From assembly GCA_964608265.1 (NCBI GenBank), contig CAZSNP010000009.1:26230-90229 (forward strand): a DNA stretch of 64,000 nucleotides, given 5' to 3'. The notes under the pieces are model-generated. The model worked only from the letters and a program-made list of their open reading frames with translations. It made no database searches and had not been told where the DNA came from. Both the position numbers and the translations under genes were made by a program. This document shows, piece after piece, positions 27,778-37,090 of the stretch. Origin of the DNA: JANWXR01 sp964608265 (lineage in GTDB: Bacteria > Chloroflexota > Anaerolineae > Anaerolineales > UBA6663). How positions within the stretch are numbered: position 1 is the first letter of the stretch; the number at the start of each line of letters is the position of its first letter.

Positions 27778-29544
27778 ATGCCCCCCAAAACCAAACGCGC
27801 TCGAACGTGGCGTGCGATGGACTTACATCTGCACACGCCGGCCTCGAGCGACTACCAGGAACCCGACGTTACCTTCCTCGATATCCTGCAGCGCGCCGAG
27901 CAGCGCGGGCTGGATATCATCGCCTTCACCGACCACAACACCGTCGCCGGCATCCGCCGCATGAAGGACGAAATCCGCGAGCTGGAATTCCTCGAGCGCC
28001 TGGGCCGGATGCTGCCCGAGGAGCAGCGGCGCCTCACCGAGTATCGCCGGCTGACGCAGAAGATCCTCGTGCTGCCCGGCTTCGAGTTCACCGCTACCCT
28101 CGGCTTTCACATCCTCGGCCTCTTCCCGCCCGAGACGCCGGGCCGCGAGCTGGAGCACCTGTTGCTCTCGCTCAATGTGCCCCGCGATCAAATCGACCTC
28201 GGCTCGGCCAACGTCGGCGCGACGGCGGATGTGCTCACCGCCTACAAACTCATCACCGAGGCCGGCGGCCTGGCCATCGCCGCGCACGCCAACAGCAGCA
28301 ACGGCGTGGCCATGCGCGGGCTGAGCTTCGGCGGGCAAACCCGCATCGCGTATACGCAGGACCCCAACCTGGCGGCGCTGGAGGTGACCGACCTCGACCG
28401 CAAGGGGCGCGGCACAACCAAGGGCTTCTTCAATGGAAGCAAGCCCGAGTACCAGCGGCGCATGCACTGCATCCAGGGCTCCGATGCCCACCGGCTGCGG
28501 CGCGACCCGGCCGGCGGCAAGCACCTCGGCGTCGGCGACCGCGCCACCGATGTGCTGCTCGATGCCGTGTCGTTCGAGTCGCTCAAAGAGCTGTTCGCCA
28601 GCAACGACTTCGCCCGCACGCGCCCGCACAGCGGGGCCGCCGAGGCCGAGTTCGATTACATCCAGCAGGCGCGCGAAGAAGGCGCGAACATCGTGCAGGA
28701 CTTCCACGAGTCGATGCAGGCGCGCAGCGGCAAGCTGGCGGCCATCATCAACGACGTATGCGCCTTTGCGAACACCAACGGCGGCACGCTCTACATCGGC
28801 GTGAGCGCCGAGGCGAAGCAGGCGCCGGTCGGCGTGCCGGATGCCAGGCGAGCGGTCGAGGAAATCCGCACCGCCATCGACCGGCTGCTAACGCCGCACC
28901 TCGACTGCACGGTGGATATGCAGGAGACCAAAGGCAAGATGGTGCTGCGCATCCTCGTGCCGCGCGGCGATGATCCGCCGTATGCGATCGAGGACAACAA
29001 GATCTTCGTGCGCGATGAGGCCGAGACCTCGCTGGCCGTGCGCGACGAGATCGTGCAACTGGTACGGCGCGGCCACCCCGGCGGCAGCGGCCAACCGGTG
29101 GCGGTGGTCGCGCCGCCGGTGAGCGCCCCGCAGGAAAGCCCGCCCGCCGAAGCCTCCCCGGCCTCCGCCGAGGAGCCGGCGCCCGATGAACTCTCCCACG
29201 CCGCGCCGCGCACCGGGGTCGAGATCGTCTCGACCGAGGAGCGCAACGGGCGCAAGTTCCACACGATGCGCGATCTGCGCAACGGCAACATGGTGAAGAA
29301 CGTGACGTTGCAGAGCGCGCGCAAGCTGTGGCACTACGCGCTCACCGAACACGAGCATCATCGGGTGGATGCGAAGAAGCTGAGCTGGCACGGCGATCTG
29401 GCACTGGTGAAGAAGAGCCATAAGGGCGGCGTGACGCGCTACGACCTCGCCCAGCGCGCGAACGGCGGCCTGCGTGTGTACTACGGCGTCACCGAGGATG
29501 GCATCCACGGCGCGTGGAAACAGGTGGTCGGGCAGGAGGAGTGA
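27778..29544 (+). CDS. PHP phosphoesterase fused to AlbA_2/Schlafen-like domain
   Basis: 588 aa. N-terminal PHP domain (about 12-280) with metal-site motifs DLHLHTPAS, FTDHNTVAG, AAHAN and GSDAH. Then an AlbA_2-type domain (about 290-430: ARSGKLAAIINDVCAFANTNGGTLYIGV), a Pro/Ala/Glu-rich linker (about 440-480), and a C-terminal module (about 482-588, with TMRDLRNGNMVKNVTLQSAR) that I do not recognise. PHP domains hydrolyse phosphoesters; AlbA_2 domains bind nucleic acid. The combination suggests nucleic-acid or nucleotide processing, perhaps stress- or defence-related. Confidence 0.85.
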   Translation: MPPKTKRARTWRAMDLHLHTPASSDYQEPDVTFLDILQRAEQRGLDIIAFTDHNTVAGIRRMKDEIRELEFLERLGRMLPEEQRRLTEYRRLTQKILVLPGFEFTATLGFHILGLFPPETPGRELEHLLLSLNVPRDQIDLGSANVGATADVLTAYKLITEAGGLAIAAHANSSNGVAMRGLSFGGQTRIAYTQDPNLAALEVTDLDRKGRGTTKGFFNGSKPEYQRRMHCIQGSDAHRLRRDPAGGKHLGVGDRATDVLLDAVSFESLKELFASNDFARTRPHSGAAEAEFDYIQQAREEGANIVQDFHESMQARSGKLAAIINDVCAFANTNGGTLYIGVSAEAKQAPVGVPDARRAVEEIRTAIDRLLTPHLDCTVDMQETKGKMVLRILVPRGDDPPYAIEDNKIFVRDEAETSLAVRDEIVQLVRRGHPGGSGQPVAVVAPPVSAPQESPPAEASPASAEEPAPDELSHAAPRTGVEIVSTEERNGRKFHTMRDLRNGNMVKNVTLQSARKLWHYALTEHEHHRVDAKKLSWHGDLALVKKSHKGGVTRYDLAQRANGGLRVYYGVTEDGIHGAWKQVVGQEE

Positions 29545-29546
29545 GG

Positions 29547-29605
29547 GTAGCAAGTCGAAAGTAGCAAGTAGCAAGTAGAAAGCACACTCACTACTTTCTA
29601 CTTTC
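29547..29605. repeat. Heptamer array GTAGCAA plus inverted copy
   Basis: GTAGCAA, GTCGAAA, GTAGCAA, GTAGCAA, GTAGAAA in register (29547-29581), then TACTTTC twice (29592-29605). AAGTAGAAAG at 29573-29582 is a perfect reverse complement of 29594-29603, so the transcript can form a hairpin. It starts 3 bp after the stop of the PHP gene and fills almost all of the spacer. Confidence 0.75.
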
Positions 29606-29619
29606 TCAACACTCTCTGC

Positions 29620-30039
29620 ATGCACATCCGCGAGTTCGACCTCGAGCACGACTACGACGCGGTGCTGGCTTTGTGGAAGGCCTGCGCGCCGGGGGTCGGG
29701 GTGGGCAACTCCGATACCCGCGCCGAGATCGCCCGGAAACTCGAACGCGACCCGGATTTGTTTCTGATTGCGGAGGAAGGGGGCCGGCTCATCGGCGCCG
29801 TCATCGGTGGCTGGGATGGGCGGCGCGGGATGATCTATCATCTGGCGGTGGCCGCTGACGCGCGGCGCGCCGGGGTGGGCACGACCCTGATGCGCGAAGT
29901 GGAGGCGCGGCTGCGGGCCAGGGGCTGCCGCAAAGCCTATTTGTTGATTGTGCCCGGCAACGAAGATGTGCTCCGGTTCTACGCCGGCCTCGGCTGGCAG
30001 CGCAAGCCGGTGACGATCCTCGACAAAACCTTCGCGTGA
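29620..30039 (+). CDS. GNAT-family N-acetyltransferase
   Basis: 139 aa, a full GNAT domain: IREFDLEHDYDAVLALWKA, LIGAVIGGWDGRRGMIYHLAV, the acetyl-CoA pyrophosphate loop RRAGVGTTLM, and a C-terminal GNEDVLRFYAGLGWQ. The size and AVLALWKAC pattern fit the RimI/YpeA-like group that acetylates amines or protein N-termini. The substrate is unknown. Its stop overlaps the GTG start of the next gene (GTGA), so the two are coupled. Confidence 0.88.
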   Translation: MHIREFDLEHDYDAVLALWKACAPGVGVGNSDTRAEIARKLERDPDLFLIAEEGGRLIGAVIGGWDGRRGMIYHLAVAADARRAGVGTTLMREVEARLRARGCRKAYLLIVPGNEDVLRFYAGLGWQRKPVTILDKTFA

Positions 30040-31958
30040 CCGACCCGGCTTCGCGCCGGCCCAGCATGTCCCCCCGGCTCGAAAAGATACTCGCGCTCGC
30101 CATCTTCGTCCTGGCGGCGGCGCTGCGCCTCGGCCGGCCCGAGGTTACCGAGTTCAAGCGCGACGAGGCCGCGTTGTACTCGCTCGCCCTCGACCTGGCC
30201 GAGTTCAGGGCCGTGCCGTTGCGCGGCATCGGGTCCTCGGTCGGCCTGCCCAACGCGCCGATGAGCGTATATGTGTTCGCGCTGCCGCTCTTTGTTTGGA
30301 AGAGTCCACTGGCGGCGACGCTGTTCGTCGGCGTGTTGAATACCGCTTCGGTTGGGTTGGCCTACCTCATGGCGCGGCGCTATTGGGGCGCCCGCGTTGC
30401 GTTGCTCGCGGCGTTGCTGTATGCCGCTGCGCCGTGGGCGATTGTCTACTCGCGCAAAATCTGGGCCCAGAATCTGCTGCCGCTCTTCGTGGTCGGGTAG
30501 GTGTTTACGGCGCTGCTCGCCTTCGTCGAGGGCCGCCGGCGCTGGCTCAGCGCTCACCTCGCCCTGCTCGCGGTCTGTGTGCAGCTTCACCTCTCCGGTC
30601 TCAGCCTGATCCCGCTGACCGGCCTGTGGCTCGTCATCTTTCGACGCAACGTGGATTGGCGCATGTTGGGCTGGGGGATACTGGCCGGGGCGGCGCTCTT
30701 TGCGCCGTTCGCGTGGTACGCGATCGGGGCCGGGTGGGGTGGCCCGGCCAGCCTGCTCGCGCTGCTCAACCGCCCGGCGGTATTTTCAACCGACGCGCTC
30801 TCGCTGGCCGCGTTGGTGGCGATGGGCACCGACCTGCACTCGCTCGCCGGGCCGCAGGCCTTTCGCGATTTTCTGGCGACGATCCCGGACTTCACCGGCC
30901 TGCTGTACCTCGGCGGCGCGCTGGCGCTGGCGGGGGCGTTCAGCGGCGTGTGGCGCTGGCTCCGGCCCGGCGCACCGGGACCCGCGCGCCCCGCCGGCCT
31001 CCTCATCGCCCTGTGGTTGATCGCTCCGATCCTCGTCTTCATCCGCCACAGCACACCGGTTTTTCCGCACTATTTCATCGTGCTGTTTCCCGCGCCCTTC
31101 ATCCTGGCCGGGGTTTTTCTCGATGCCGTGATCGGTCGCCTCACGTTTCGCCTCGGGCGATTCATCGCGATCGGCGTGCCGGTGGTGATCGCGGCGGCGC
31201 AAGTGTGGCTGACGCTGACCATGCTGAATTTCGTGGCGACACGCGCCACGCCGGGCGGCTTCGGCATGCCGCTTGGCACATCGCTGCGGGTGGCCGACCT
31301 CGTGCGCGCCGCGCCCGATGTGATCGTCGCGAGCGCGGGGTCCGATCCAAATGTGGATGAAGTGCCGGCGGTCCTCGCCGCGTTGCTCCGCGCTGCGCCG
31401 CACCGTTTTGTGGATGCGCGCACGACCGCCGTGCTCCCGGCGAACGCGGAAGCCCGCGTCGTGCTGTGGCCGGCAACGTCGCCGCTCGCTGCCGCTCAGA
31501 TTTATCAGGCGTGGGGAATGACCGAGCATTCGATCTCATTGCGCAACGACGAGGGTGACGTTGTGATTCTCCGCTCACGCGCGCAGCCCCTGACGGCGCC
31601 GCGCCTGCGGGAGGCCTCGGCGTTATTGAGCAACGGCGCAGAGGTCGTGGGCAGCGGCGGCACGGCGCGCGAGTGGCAACTGTGGTGGCGGGCAAGCGAG
31701 TCAGCCAGTGACGAAAACTTCACGGTGTTCGCGCACGGGCTCAACCCAAATGGCGACCGCGTGGCGCAAGCCGATGTGCCGACGTACCCGGTGCGCGGCT
31801 GGCGCGCGGGCGATCTCGTCATCAGCTTGTTCTCGTTTGAGGCCCAGGGCAGTGTCGTTCGCGCAGGGATGTATGAGTCGCAGTCGCTGGCTCCCGTCGC
31901 GGTGCTGGATGTCAACGGCGACCCGGCCGCCCAGTGGCTGGAGTTCGCGGCTCCGTAA
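30036..31958 (+). pseudogene. GT39-type membrane glycosyltransferase split by in-frame TAG
   Basis: One continuous frame of 640 codons apart from a TAG at 30498-30500, between FVVG and VFTALLAF. The parts (154 and 485 aa) form one PMT/ArnT-like protein. It has an N-terminal TM and the EFKRDEAALY acidic motif expected after TM1, then about nine more TM helices, and a C-terminal soluble domain. Such enzymes move sugars from polyprenyl-phosphate donors to lipids or proteins outside the membrane. Both halves keep normal codon use, so the stop is recent, an assembly error, or strain-level variation; a TGG Trp codon one base away is the simplest ancestor. Confidence 0.85.
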
Positions 31959-32063
31959 CCGTCACCATTAGTCGAAAACGACCATGCCGGCGTGTTCGCG
32001 CAGCAAACCAACTCGTAACCCCGCGAGGTTGGCGGGCGGAAAAAGTGGGCGTACCATTGCGCT

Positions 32064-33281
32064 ATGGCCGAAGAACTTGCAACCCTAGACGAACCCACCC
32101 TCACCGCTGTGCGCGACATGGGGGTGACGCCCGGCACCGTGCTGGCGGTGGATGATGAGCCGCGCAATATTGAAATCCTCACCCACATCCTCGAGGCGCA
32201 GGGCTTTCGCGTGCTGGTGGCCGAAGATGGCGAGGCGGCGCTGGAGTTGGCGCACACGGCCTCGCCCGACGTCATCCTGCTCGATGTCCTCATGCCGCAC
32301 ATGGATGGTTTTGAAACCTGCCGGCGGCTCAAGGGCGATCCGGCCACGCTCTACATCCCCGTGGCGCTCATCACCGCGTTGCGCGGTCTGCGTGAGCGCG
32401 TGCGCGGCACCGAGGCCGGCGCCGACGAGTTCATCTCCAAGCCCTTCGACAGCATCGAGCTGCTCACTCGCGTCAAGGCGCTGACACGCACCAAACGGCT
32501 GTACGATCAACTCCGCTCGACCAACCGCGAGTTGGAAGACCGCGTGGCCGAGCGCACCGCCGACCTGCGGCACGCCCTCTCCGAGCTGCGCGAACTCGAC
32601 CGGCTGAAATCCGAATTCATCGCCAACGTCTCGCACGAACTGCGCACGCCGCTGCTGCACGTCAAGGGCACCATCACGCTGCTGGCCGATGGCGCGCTGG
32701 GCGATCTCACCGACCAGCAGACCCACGGCGTCAGGGTCGCCGAAGAAGCGGCCGAGCAACTGGAGCGCGTCGTCGAAGACATCGTCGACTTCAGCGACAT
32801 GCACGGCCGGCCGTTGGATTTGGAGCCGGTGCTGGTGTCGGAGGTCTGCCAGAGCGCGATTAACGCGCTGCAGCCGCGCGCCCAGCGGCGCTCGATTGTG
32901 CTCCGCCCGGCGGTGCCCTCGGAGCTGCCGCCGGTGCAGGCCGATGCCCACGCGATGACGCGGGTGCTGCGCCATTTGCTCGACAACGCGGTGAAGTTCA
33001 GCCCGGTGGGCAGCCTGGTGCAGGTGTTGGCCGAGCGGCGCGGCACGCAGATTCGGATCGCGGTGAAGGATGAAGGCCCCGGCATCCCGCCCACCGAGCG
33101 CGATCGCATCTTCCTGGCCTTCTATCAAAGCGATGGCTCGACCACGCGCAAGGTCGGCGGCATGGGGTTGGGTTTGGCCCTCGTGCGCCAGTTGCTGCAC
33201 GCGCACAATTCGGAGATTCACCTCGAGAGTGAACCGGGCATGGGCAGCACCTTCTTTTTCGAGCTGCCGACCGCGCCGTGA
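32064..33281 (+). CDS. Receiver-histidine kinase (REC-HisKA-HATPase)
   Basis: 405 aa, soluble. Receiver (about 28-150: VLAVDDEPRNIEIL, phospho-Asp in VILLDVLMPHMDG, Lys in FISKPF), a coiled segment (about 155-185), HisKA with NVSHELRTPLLH, and HATPase_c with DEGPGI and GMGLGLALVRQL. A kinase controlled by its own N-terminal receiver, typically a phosphorelay intermediate. It stands alone between the broken glycosyltransferase and an intrinsic terminator. Confidence 0.9.
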   Translation: MAEELATLDEPTLTAVRDMGVTPGTVLAVDDEPRNIEILTHILEAQGFRVLVAEDGEAALELAHTASPDVILLDVLMPHMDGFETCRRLKGDPATLYIPVALITALRGLRERVRGTEAGADEFISKPFDSIELLTRVKALTRTKRLYDQLRSTNRELEDRVAERTADLRHALSELRELDRLKSEFIANVSHELRTPLLHVKGTITLLADGALGDLTDQQTHGVRVAEEAAEQLERVVEDIVDFSDMHGRPLDLEPVLVSEVCQSAINALQPRAQRRSIVLRPAVPSELPPVQADAHAMTRVLRHLLDNAVKFSPVGSLVQVLAERRGTQIRIAVKDEGPGIPPTERDRIFLAFYQSDGSTTRKVGGMGLGLALVRQLLHAHNSEIHLESEPGMGSTFFFELPTAP

Positions 33282-33295
33282 GCGACGTAAGCGTG

Positions 33296-33336
33296 AAAAC
33301 GCCGGACAGGTCCATTGACCTCTCCGGCGTTTTTTG
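33296..33336. terminator. Intrinsic terminator, bidirectional
   Basis: ACGCCGGA and TCCGGCGT form the outer stem. AGGTC and GACCT form the inner stem after one mismatch, with loop CATT. A run of six T follows on the plus strand and AAAA precedes it, giving a shorter T-run on the minus strand. It lies 14 bp after the kinase stop and 5 bp from the end of the convergent small gene. Confidence 0.9.
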
Positions 33337-33341
33337 ATCCA

Positions 33342-33584
33342 TCACCGGCGACGCAGAAGCGTTTCCACGTAGGCGGCAGCCTGCGCTGCGGACGCACCGG
33401 TCAGCTTCCGCACGCGGCGGGCGGCCTCGGCGCGCCCGCCGCGCCGCACGAGGTGAAACAACTCGTGCACGGCCTCGGAGGGGAGGTCAATGCCGCCGCC
33501 CGCCGGGTCAATCGGGAAGGGCGGCGGCGCGACGGGATTGACGCGTTGCAGCCAGCCCGCCGCCCAGGCCCAAATCCGTTTCAT
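33342..33584 (-). CDS. 80-aa protein with L7/L12-CTD-like segment
   Basis: 80 aa. The C-terminal half (ELFHLVRRGGRAEAARRVRK then LTGASAAQAAAYVETLL) follows the helix-turn-helix pattern of ribosomal protein L7/L12 C-terminal domain segments (GxKxEAIKxxRxxTGxxLxEAKxxV). Such short L12-like motifs occur in uncharacterised proteins. Its start overlaps the stop of the S9 peptidase gene by 4 nt (ATGA), so it is translated with it. Function unknown. Confidence 0.7.
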   Translation of the reverse strand: MKRIWAWAAGWLQRVNPVAPPPFPIDPAGGGIDLPSEAVHELFHLVRRGGRAEAARRVRKLTGASAAQAAAYVETLLRRR

Positions 33585-35515
33585 GGGTCAAGGTGCGTCT
33601 TGAAGAAGTCGGTGATGGCGTTGTAGCACGTCACTTTGTTGTCGTACTTCAACACATCGTGGCCCTCGTTCTCGAACACGAGGTAGTCCACGGTCTTGCC
33701 CTTCGCCCGCAATTGCTCCACCACGTCGCGCGACTCCTGCTCGGTGACGCGCGGGTCGTTCTTGCCCTGAATGACGAGCAACGGACAGCGCAGGTTTTCG
33801 ATGTACGTGCTCGGCGAACGCTCGGTGAGGAAGCCCTTGTCCCTCTCCGGGTGGCCGACGGTGTGATGGAAATACGGCTTCCACGTCTCGGGCACACGAT
33901 CAACAAAGGTGAACAGGTTGTACGGCCCGAACATATCCACCGCCGCCGACCACAGCTCGGGATGGCGCAACGCCAGCGTCAACGTCATATAGCCGCCGTA
34001 CGAGCGACCCACTACACCGGCGCGCTGCACGTCAATCCGCGAGTCGTTCGGCAGCACCTGCGTTAGCGCGTGCACATGATCCAGCCGATCCTGCCCGCCC
34101 CAATCGTGATCGACTTTCTGCATGTACTTCAGCCCGTACCCCTGGCTGCCGCGCACGTTGGGCACGAAGACCGCGAAGCCGTTGAGGGTGAGGAACTGGA
34201 TGAGGGGCATCGAGAACCAGGCGAAGTCGGGCCGCTCCTGGCTCTGCGGGCCGCCGTGGATATAGCACACGAGTGGCCGCGCGCCGCTGAACCCCAGCGC
34301 CTCGGCGGGCCGGTACAGGCGCGCCGAGATGCGCAACCCATCGTGCGAGTCGAACGAGGCATCCTCGCCCGGCGCGAGCCATTCCGCGGGCAGGCCGAGC
34401 ACCCGGTCGCGCGTGTGGACGACGACCTTGTTGCGGCTCTTCCCGGCCACCGTCCGAATCTGCGGCGGTGTGGTGGCGGTGGAGAACGAGAGCACGTGCG
34501 TGTCGCTGGCTTTGTCGTAGTGCGACGACTCGAGCACGCCGCCCGCCAGCTCGCCCGCGCCGCAGAGCACGCGCGTCAGCTTCATCTTCAGCGCCGCAGG
34601 GTCGAAGCGGCCCTCGTACAGCCATGAGCAACCGTCAATGTTGTAGGTGACTTGATACACTTCATCATGCAGGTGGTCGAGGCCGGTTAGCTCGCCCAGG
34701 CCGCTATGCTTCACGCCGGTGATCTTCACCTTCTTCACCTCGCCGGGTTTGTCGAGTTCGAGGTAGCCCAGGCCGTACGTGTCGGTGAATAGCGAGGTGA
34801 CCAGCAGCAACCCTTTCTCCTCCGCCGTGAAGAAGCCGTTGCCGATGACACAGGTCTTGTACTTCTGGCCCGGCTGGCGTTGTTCGAGCGGCGTGCCGTA
34901 CAGCAGGCGGCGCTCGCCGTTCTCCCACAGCCAGAGCACGTTGTCGCTGAAAGAAAAGCCCTCCGTCAGCGCGATTCTGGAATGATCGGCGCTGGTCGCG
35001 TCCGGCCCGAGGCCCCAGGTGCTGCGCCCCAGCTCGACGAGCGTGCCGGTGCCGATGTGCCCGCGATAAGTGATGTTCATCGCCTCCGTCAGCGAGGCCG
35101 CGCCGAAGTAGGCGAGGTTGCGCTCGACATCAGGCTTGCTCATGTAGCAGCGGTACTCGCTCAACTGCTCGCCGAAGACCGGCTCGGGGTAGCCGCCCGT
35201 GATCGGAATCCACATCGGCTGATACTTCTCGTCGCCGTCGTGGTCGAGCATCAATACGATCCTGTTCAGTTGTGGATATACGCGGAAGGCGGCGCCGCCG
35301 AGGAGGTGCGGGTTTTGCAGCGCGAGGTGCGGCGGGAGCAGCGGCTCGGGCACGCCGCCGCCCGGCCCAAGGCCGGGTTGGGGAAGCGCGTCCATCGCGT
35401 ACAGGCTCAACCGCCCGCTCAAGTCGCTGACGAAGTAGATGCGCCCGGCCACCAGTTGCGGGGCCATGAACTGGCGGGCGGAGAGGAGGGATTCGATTCT
35501 GGGCACGAGTCTCAT
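33581..35515 (-). CDS. S9-family prolyl oligopeptidase-like serine peptidase
   Basis: 644 aa. N-terminal beta-propeller region (about 1-360) followed by an alpha/beta hydrolase domain with Ser in VGRSYGGYMTL, Asp in IQGKNDPRVTE and His in FENEGHDVL; the triad is complete. No signal peptide, so probably cytoplasmic. It cleaves short peptides, as acylaminoacyl- or dipeptidyl-peptidases do. It lies downstream of the M32 carboxypeptidase on the same strand, which suggests shared peptide catabolism. Confidence 0.93.
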   Translation of the reverse strand: MRLVPRIESLLSARQFMAPQLVAGRIYFVSDLSGRLSLYAMDALPQPGLGPGGGVPEPLLPPHLALQNPHLLGGAAFRVYPQLNRIVLMLDHDGDEKYQPMWIPITGGYPEPVFGEQLSEYRCYMSKPDVERNLAYFGAASLTEAMNITYRGHIGTGTLVELGRSTWGLGPDATSADHSRIALTEGFSFSDNVLWLWENGERRLLYGTPLEQRQPGQKYKTCVIGNGFFTAEEKGLLLVTSLFTDTYGLGYLELDKPGEVKKVKITGVKHSGLGELTGLDHLHDEVYQVTYNIDGCSWLYEGRFDPAALKMKLTRVLCGAGELAGGVLESSHYDKASDTHVLSFSTATTPPQIRTVAGKSRNKVVVHTRDRVLGLPAEWLAPGEDASFDSHDGLRISARLYRPAEALGFSGARPLVCYIHGGPQSQERPDFAWFSMPLIQFLTLNGFAVFVPNVRGSQGYGLKYMQKVDHDWGGQDRLDHVHALTQVLPNDSRIDVQRAGVVGRSYGGYMTLTLALRHPELWSAAVDMFGPYNLFTFVDRVPETWKPYFHHTVGHPERDKGFLTERSPSTYIENLRCPLLVIQGKNDPRVTEQESRDVVEQLRAKGKTVDYLVFENEGHDVLKYDNKVTCYNAITDFFKTHLDP

Positions 35516-35523
35516 TTGGGCCG

Positions 35524-35572
35524 GTAGAAAGTGGAAAGTAGCGGAGGCTCTACTTTCTACTCGCCCCTTTCT
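35524..35572. repeat. Heptamer array GTAGAAA with inverted copy
   Basis: GTAGAAA, GTGGAAA, GTAGCGG (35524-35544) and, in the same 7-bp register, ACTTTCT, ACTCGCC, CCTTTCT. GTAGAAAGT at 35524-35532 is a perfect reverse complement of ACTTTCTAC at 35552-35560. The units match those at 29547-29605, 6 kb away. It fills the spacer between two peptidase genes. Confidence 0.75.
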
Positions 35573-35575
35573 ATC

Positions 35576-37090
35576 TCAGTTCAATCCGTAAATCTCCCCA
35601 TACTTCCGCTTGAGATAACGCACGAACGGCCCGACTTCGATCTTCGGTGAGCCGGTGATGCGTTGCAGAGTCTCGGCGGGGGTGAACTTGCGCCCGTGCT
35701 GGTGGAGGTGGGTGCGCAGCCACTCGCGCAGCGCGCCGAACTCCCCGCGCTCGAAGTGCGCGTACAGGTCGGGGATGTCGGCCAGAATCTTCTCCCAGAT
35801 TTGGCAGGCGGCGATGCTGCCGAGCGAGTAGGTCGGGAAGTAGCCGATCATGCCGCCGGACCAATGCACATCCTGCAGCACGCCATCGGCGTCGTTGGGC
35901 ACGGCCACGCCCAGATACTGCTTGAAGCGCGCGTTCCACGCCTCGGGCAGGTCGCGCAGCGCCAGCTTGCCCTCGATCATCTCCTGCTCCAATTCAAAGC
36001 GCAGGATGATGTGCAGGCTGTATGTGGCCTCGTCCGCCTCCACGCGGATGAACGACGGCTGCACGATGTTGATGGCGCGATAGAAGGTTTCGAGTTCGAC
36101 GTTGCCCAGTTGCTCGGGGAAGGCGGCCCGCAATTGGGGATACATGAACTTCCAGAACGGCCGGCTGCGGCCCACCAGGTTTTCCCACATCCGGCTCTGT
36201 GATTCGTGCAGGCCCAGCGACGCGCCCCGGCATAGCGGCGAGCGTTCGAGCGCCGGGCTGACCTGATGCTCATACAGCCCGTGCCCGAACTCGTGCATCG
36301 AGCCGAAGACGGCGGGGTTGAGGAAATCCTCGTAGTAACGCGTGGTGATGCGGATGTCTTGCGTGGCGGAGTTGCTGGCGAAGGGATGCACCGTCGGGTC
36401 GAGCCGCCAGGAGTCACGGCGCGCGCCCAACTGCTCGATGAGGCCCCAGCAGAACCTGACCTGCGCCTCGGTGGGGAAGTGGCCGTGCAGGCAATCATCG
36501 TTCACGGTCGCAGACCGTGAACGGATTGATGCGATCAATGGCACAAGATCTACCTTCAGCGCATCGAAGACCGCCTTCACCTCCGCCGTTTTCATCTCCG
36601 GCTCGTAGTCGTCGAGCAGGATATCGTACGGCCCGGCCTCGCCGTCATCCATGAATTCGATGTATTTGAGCTTCAGATCCACGTTCTTTTGCAGATGCGG
36701 GAGGAAGGCAGCGAAACTCGACTCCTTGCGCGCCTGCACCCAGGCCTGCCGCGCCAGCGCCGCGGTTCGCGATATCTCTGCCCGCAGTTCCGCCGGCACC
36801 TTGACCGCTTTGTCGTAATCGCGCCGTGCCACGCGGATGAGGCTGGCCTCGTCGGAGTCATACGGCAGGCTCTCTTCGTAGGGCCGCAGGTCGTCGAGCA
36901 GGCGGGCGACCTCGGGCGCCGTCAGCTTCTCAGTCGCGACCTTGGCCAGCGTGGCGATCTGTTCGGCCCGCACCGCGCCGCCCCGGGGGGCCATCATCGT
37001 CTGCTGATCCCACCCCAGCACCCAACTGATTTTGTTGAGGTCGTGGATCTCGGCCAGGCGGGTTTTGAGGTCGGTGAATTTTGGATTCAT
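35576..37090 (-). CDS. M32-family carboxypeptidase Taq
   Basis: 504 aa, the usual length. Zinc-binding HEFGHGLYEH and downstream Glu in LHESQSRMWENLVGRS; also EADEATYSLHIILRFE and DVHWSGGMIGYFPTY, all family signatures. A metal-dependent cytosolic carboxypeptidase removing C-terminal residues. Its ATG overlaps the stop of the upstream NACHT gene (ATGA at 37087-37090), so the two form a coupled operon with the S9 peptidase downstream. Confidence 0.95.
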   Translation of the reverse strand: MNPKFTDLKTRLAEIHDLNKISWVLGWDQQTMMAPRGGAVRAEQIATLAKVATEKLTAPEVARLLDDLRPYEESLPYDSDEASLIRVARRDYDKAVKVPAELRAEISRTAALARQAWVQARKESSFAAFLPHLQKNVDLKLKYIEFMDDGEAGPYDILLDDYEPEMKTAEVKAVFDALKVDLVPLIASIRSRSATVNDDCLHGHFPTEAQVRFCWGLIEQLGARRDSWRLDPTVHPFASNSATQDIRITTRYYEDFLNPAVFGSMHEFGHGLYEHQVSPALERSPLCRGASLGLHESQSRMWENLVGRSRPFWKFMYPQLRAAFPEQLGNVELETFYRAINIVQPSFIRVEADEATYSLHIILRFELEQEMIEGKLALRDLPEAWNARFKQYLGVAVPNDADGVLQDVHWSGGMIGYFPTYSLGSIAACQIWEKILADIPDLYAHFERGEFGALREWLRTHLHQHGRKFTPAETLQRITGSPKIEVGPFVRYLKRKYGEIYGLN

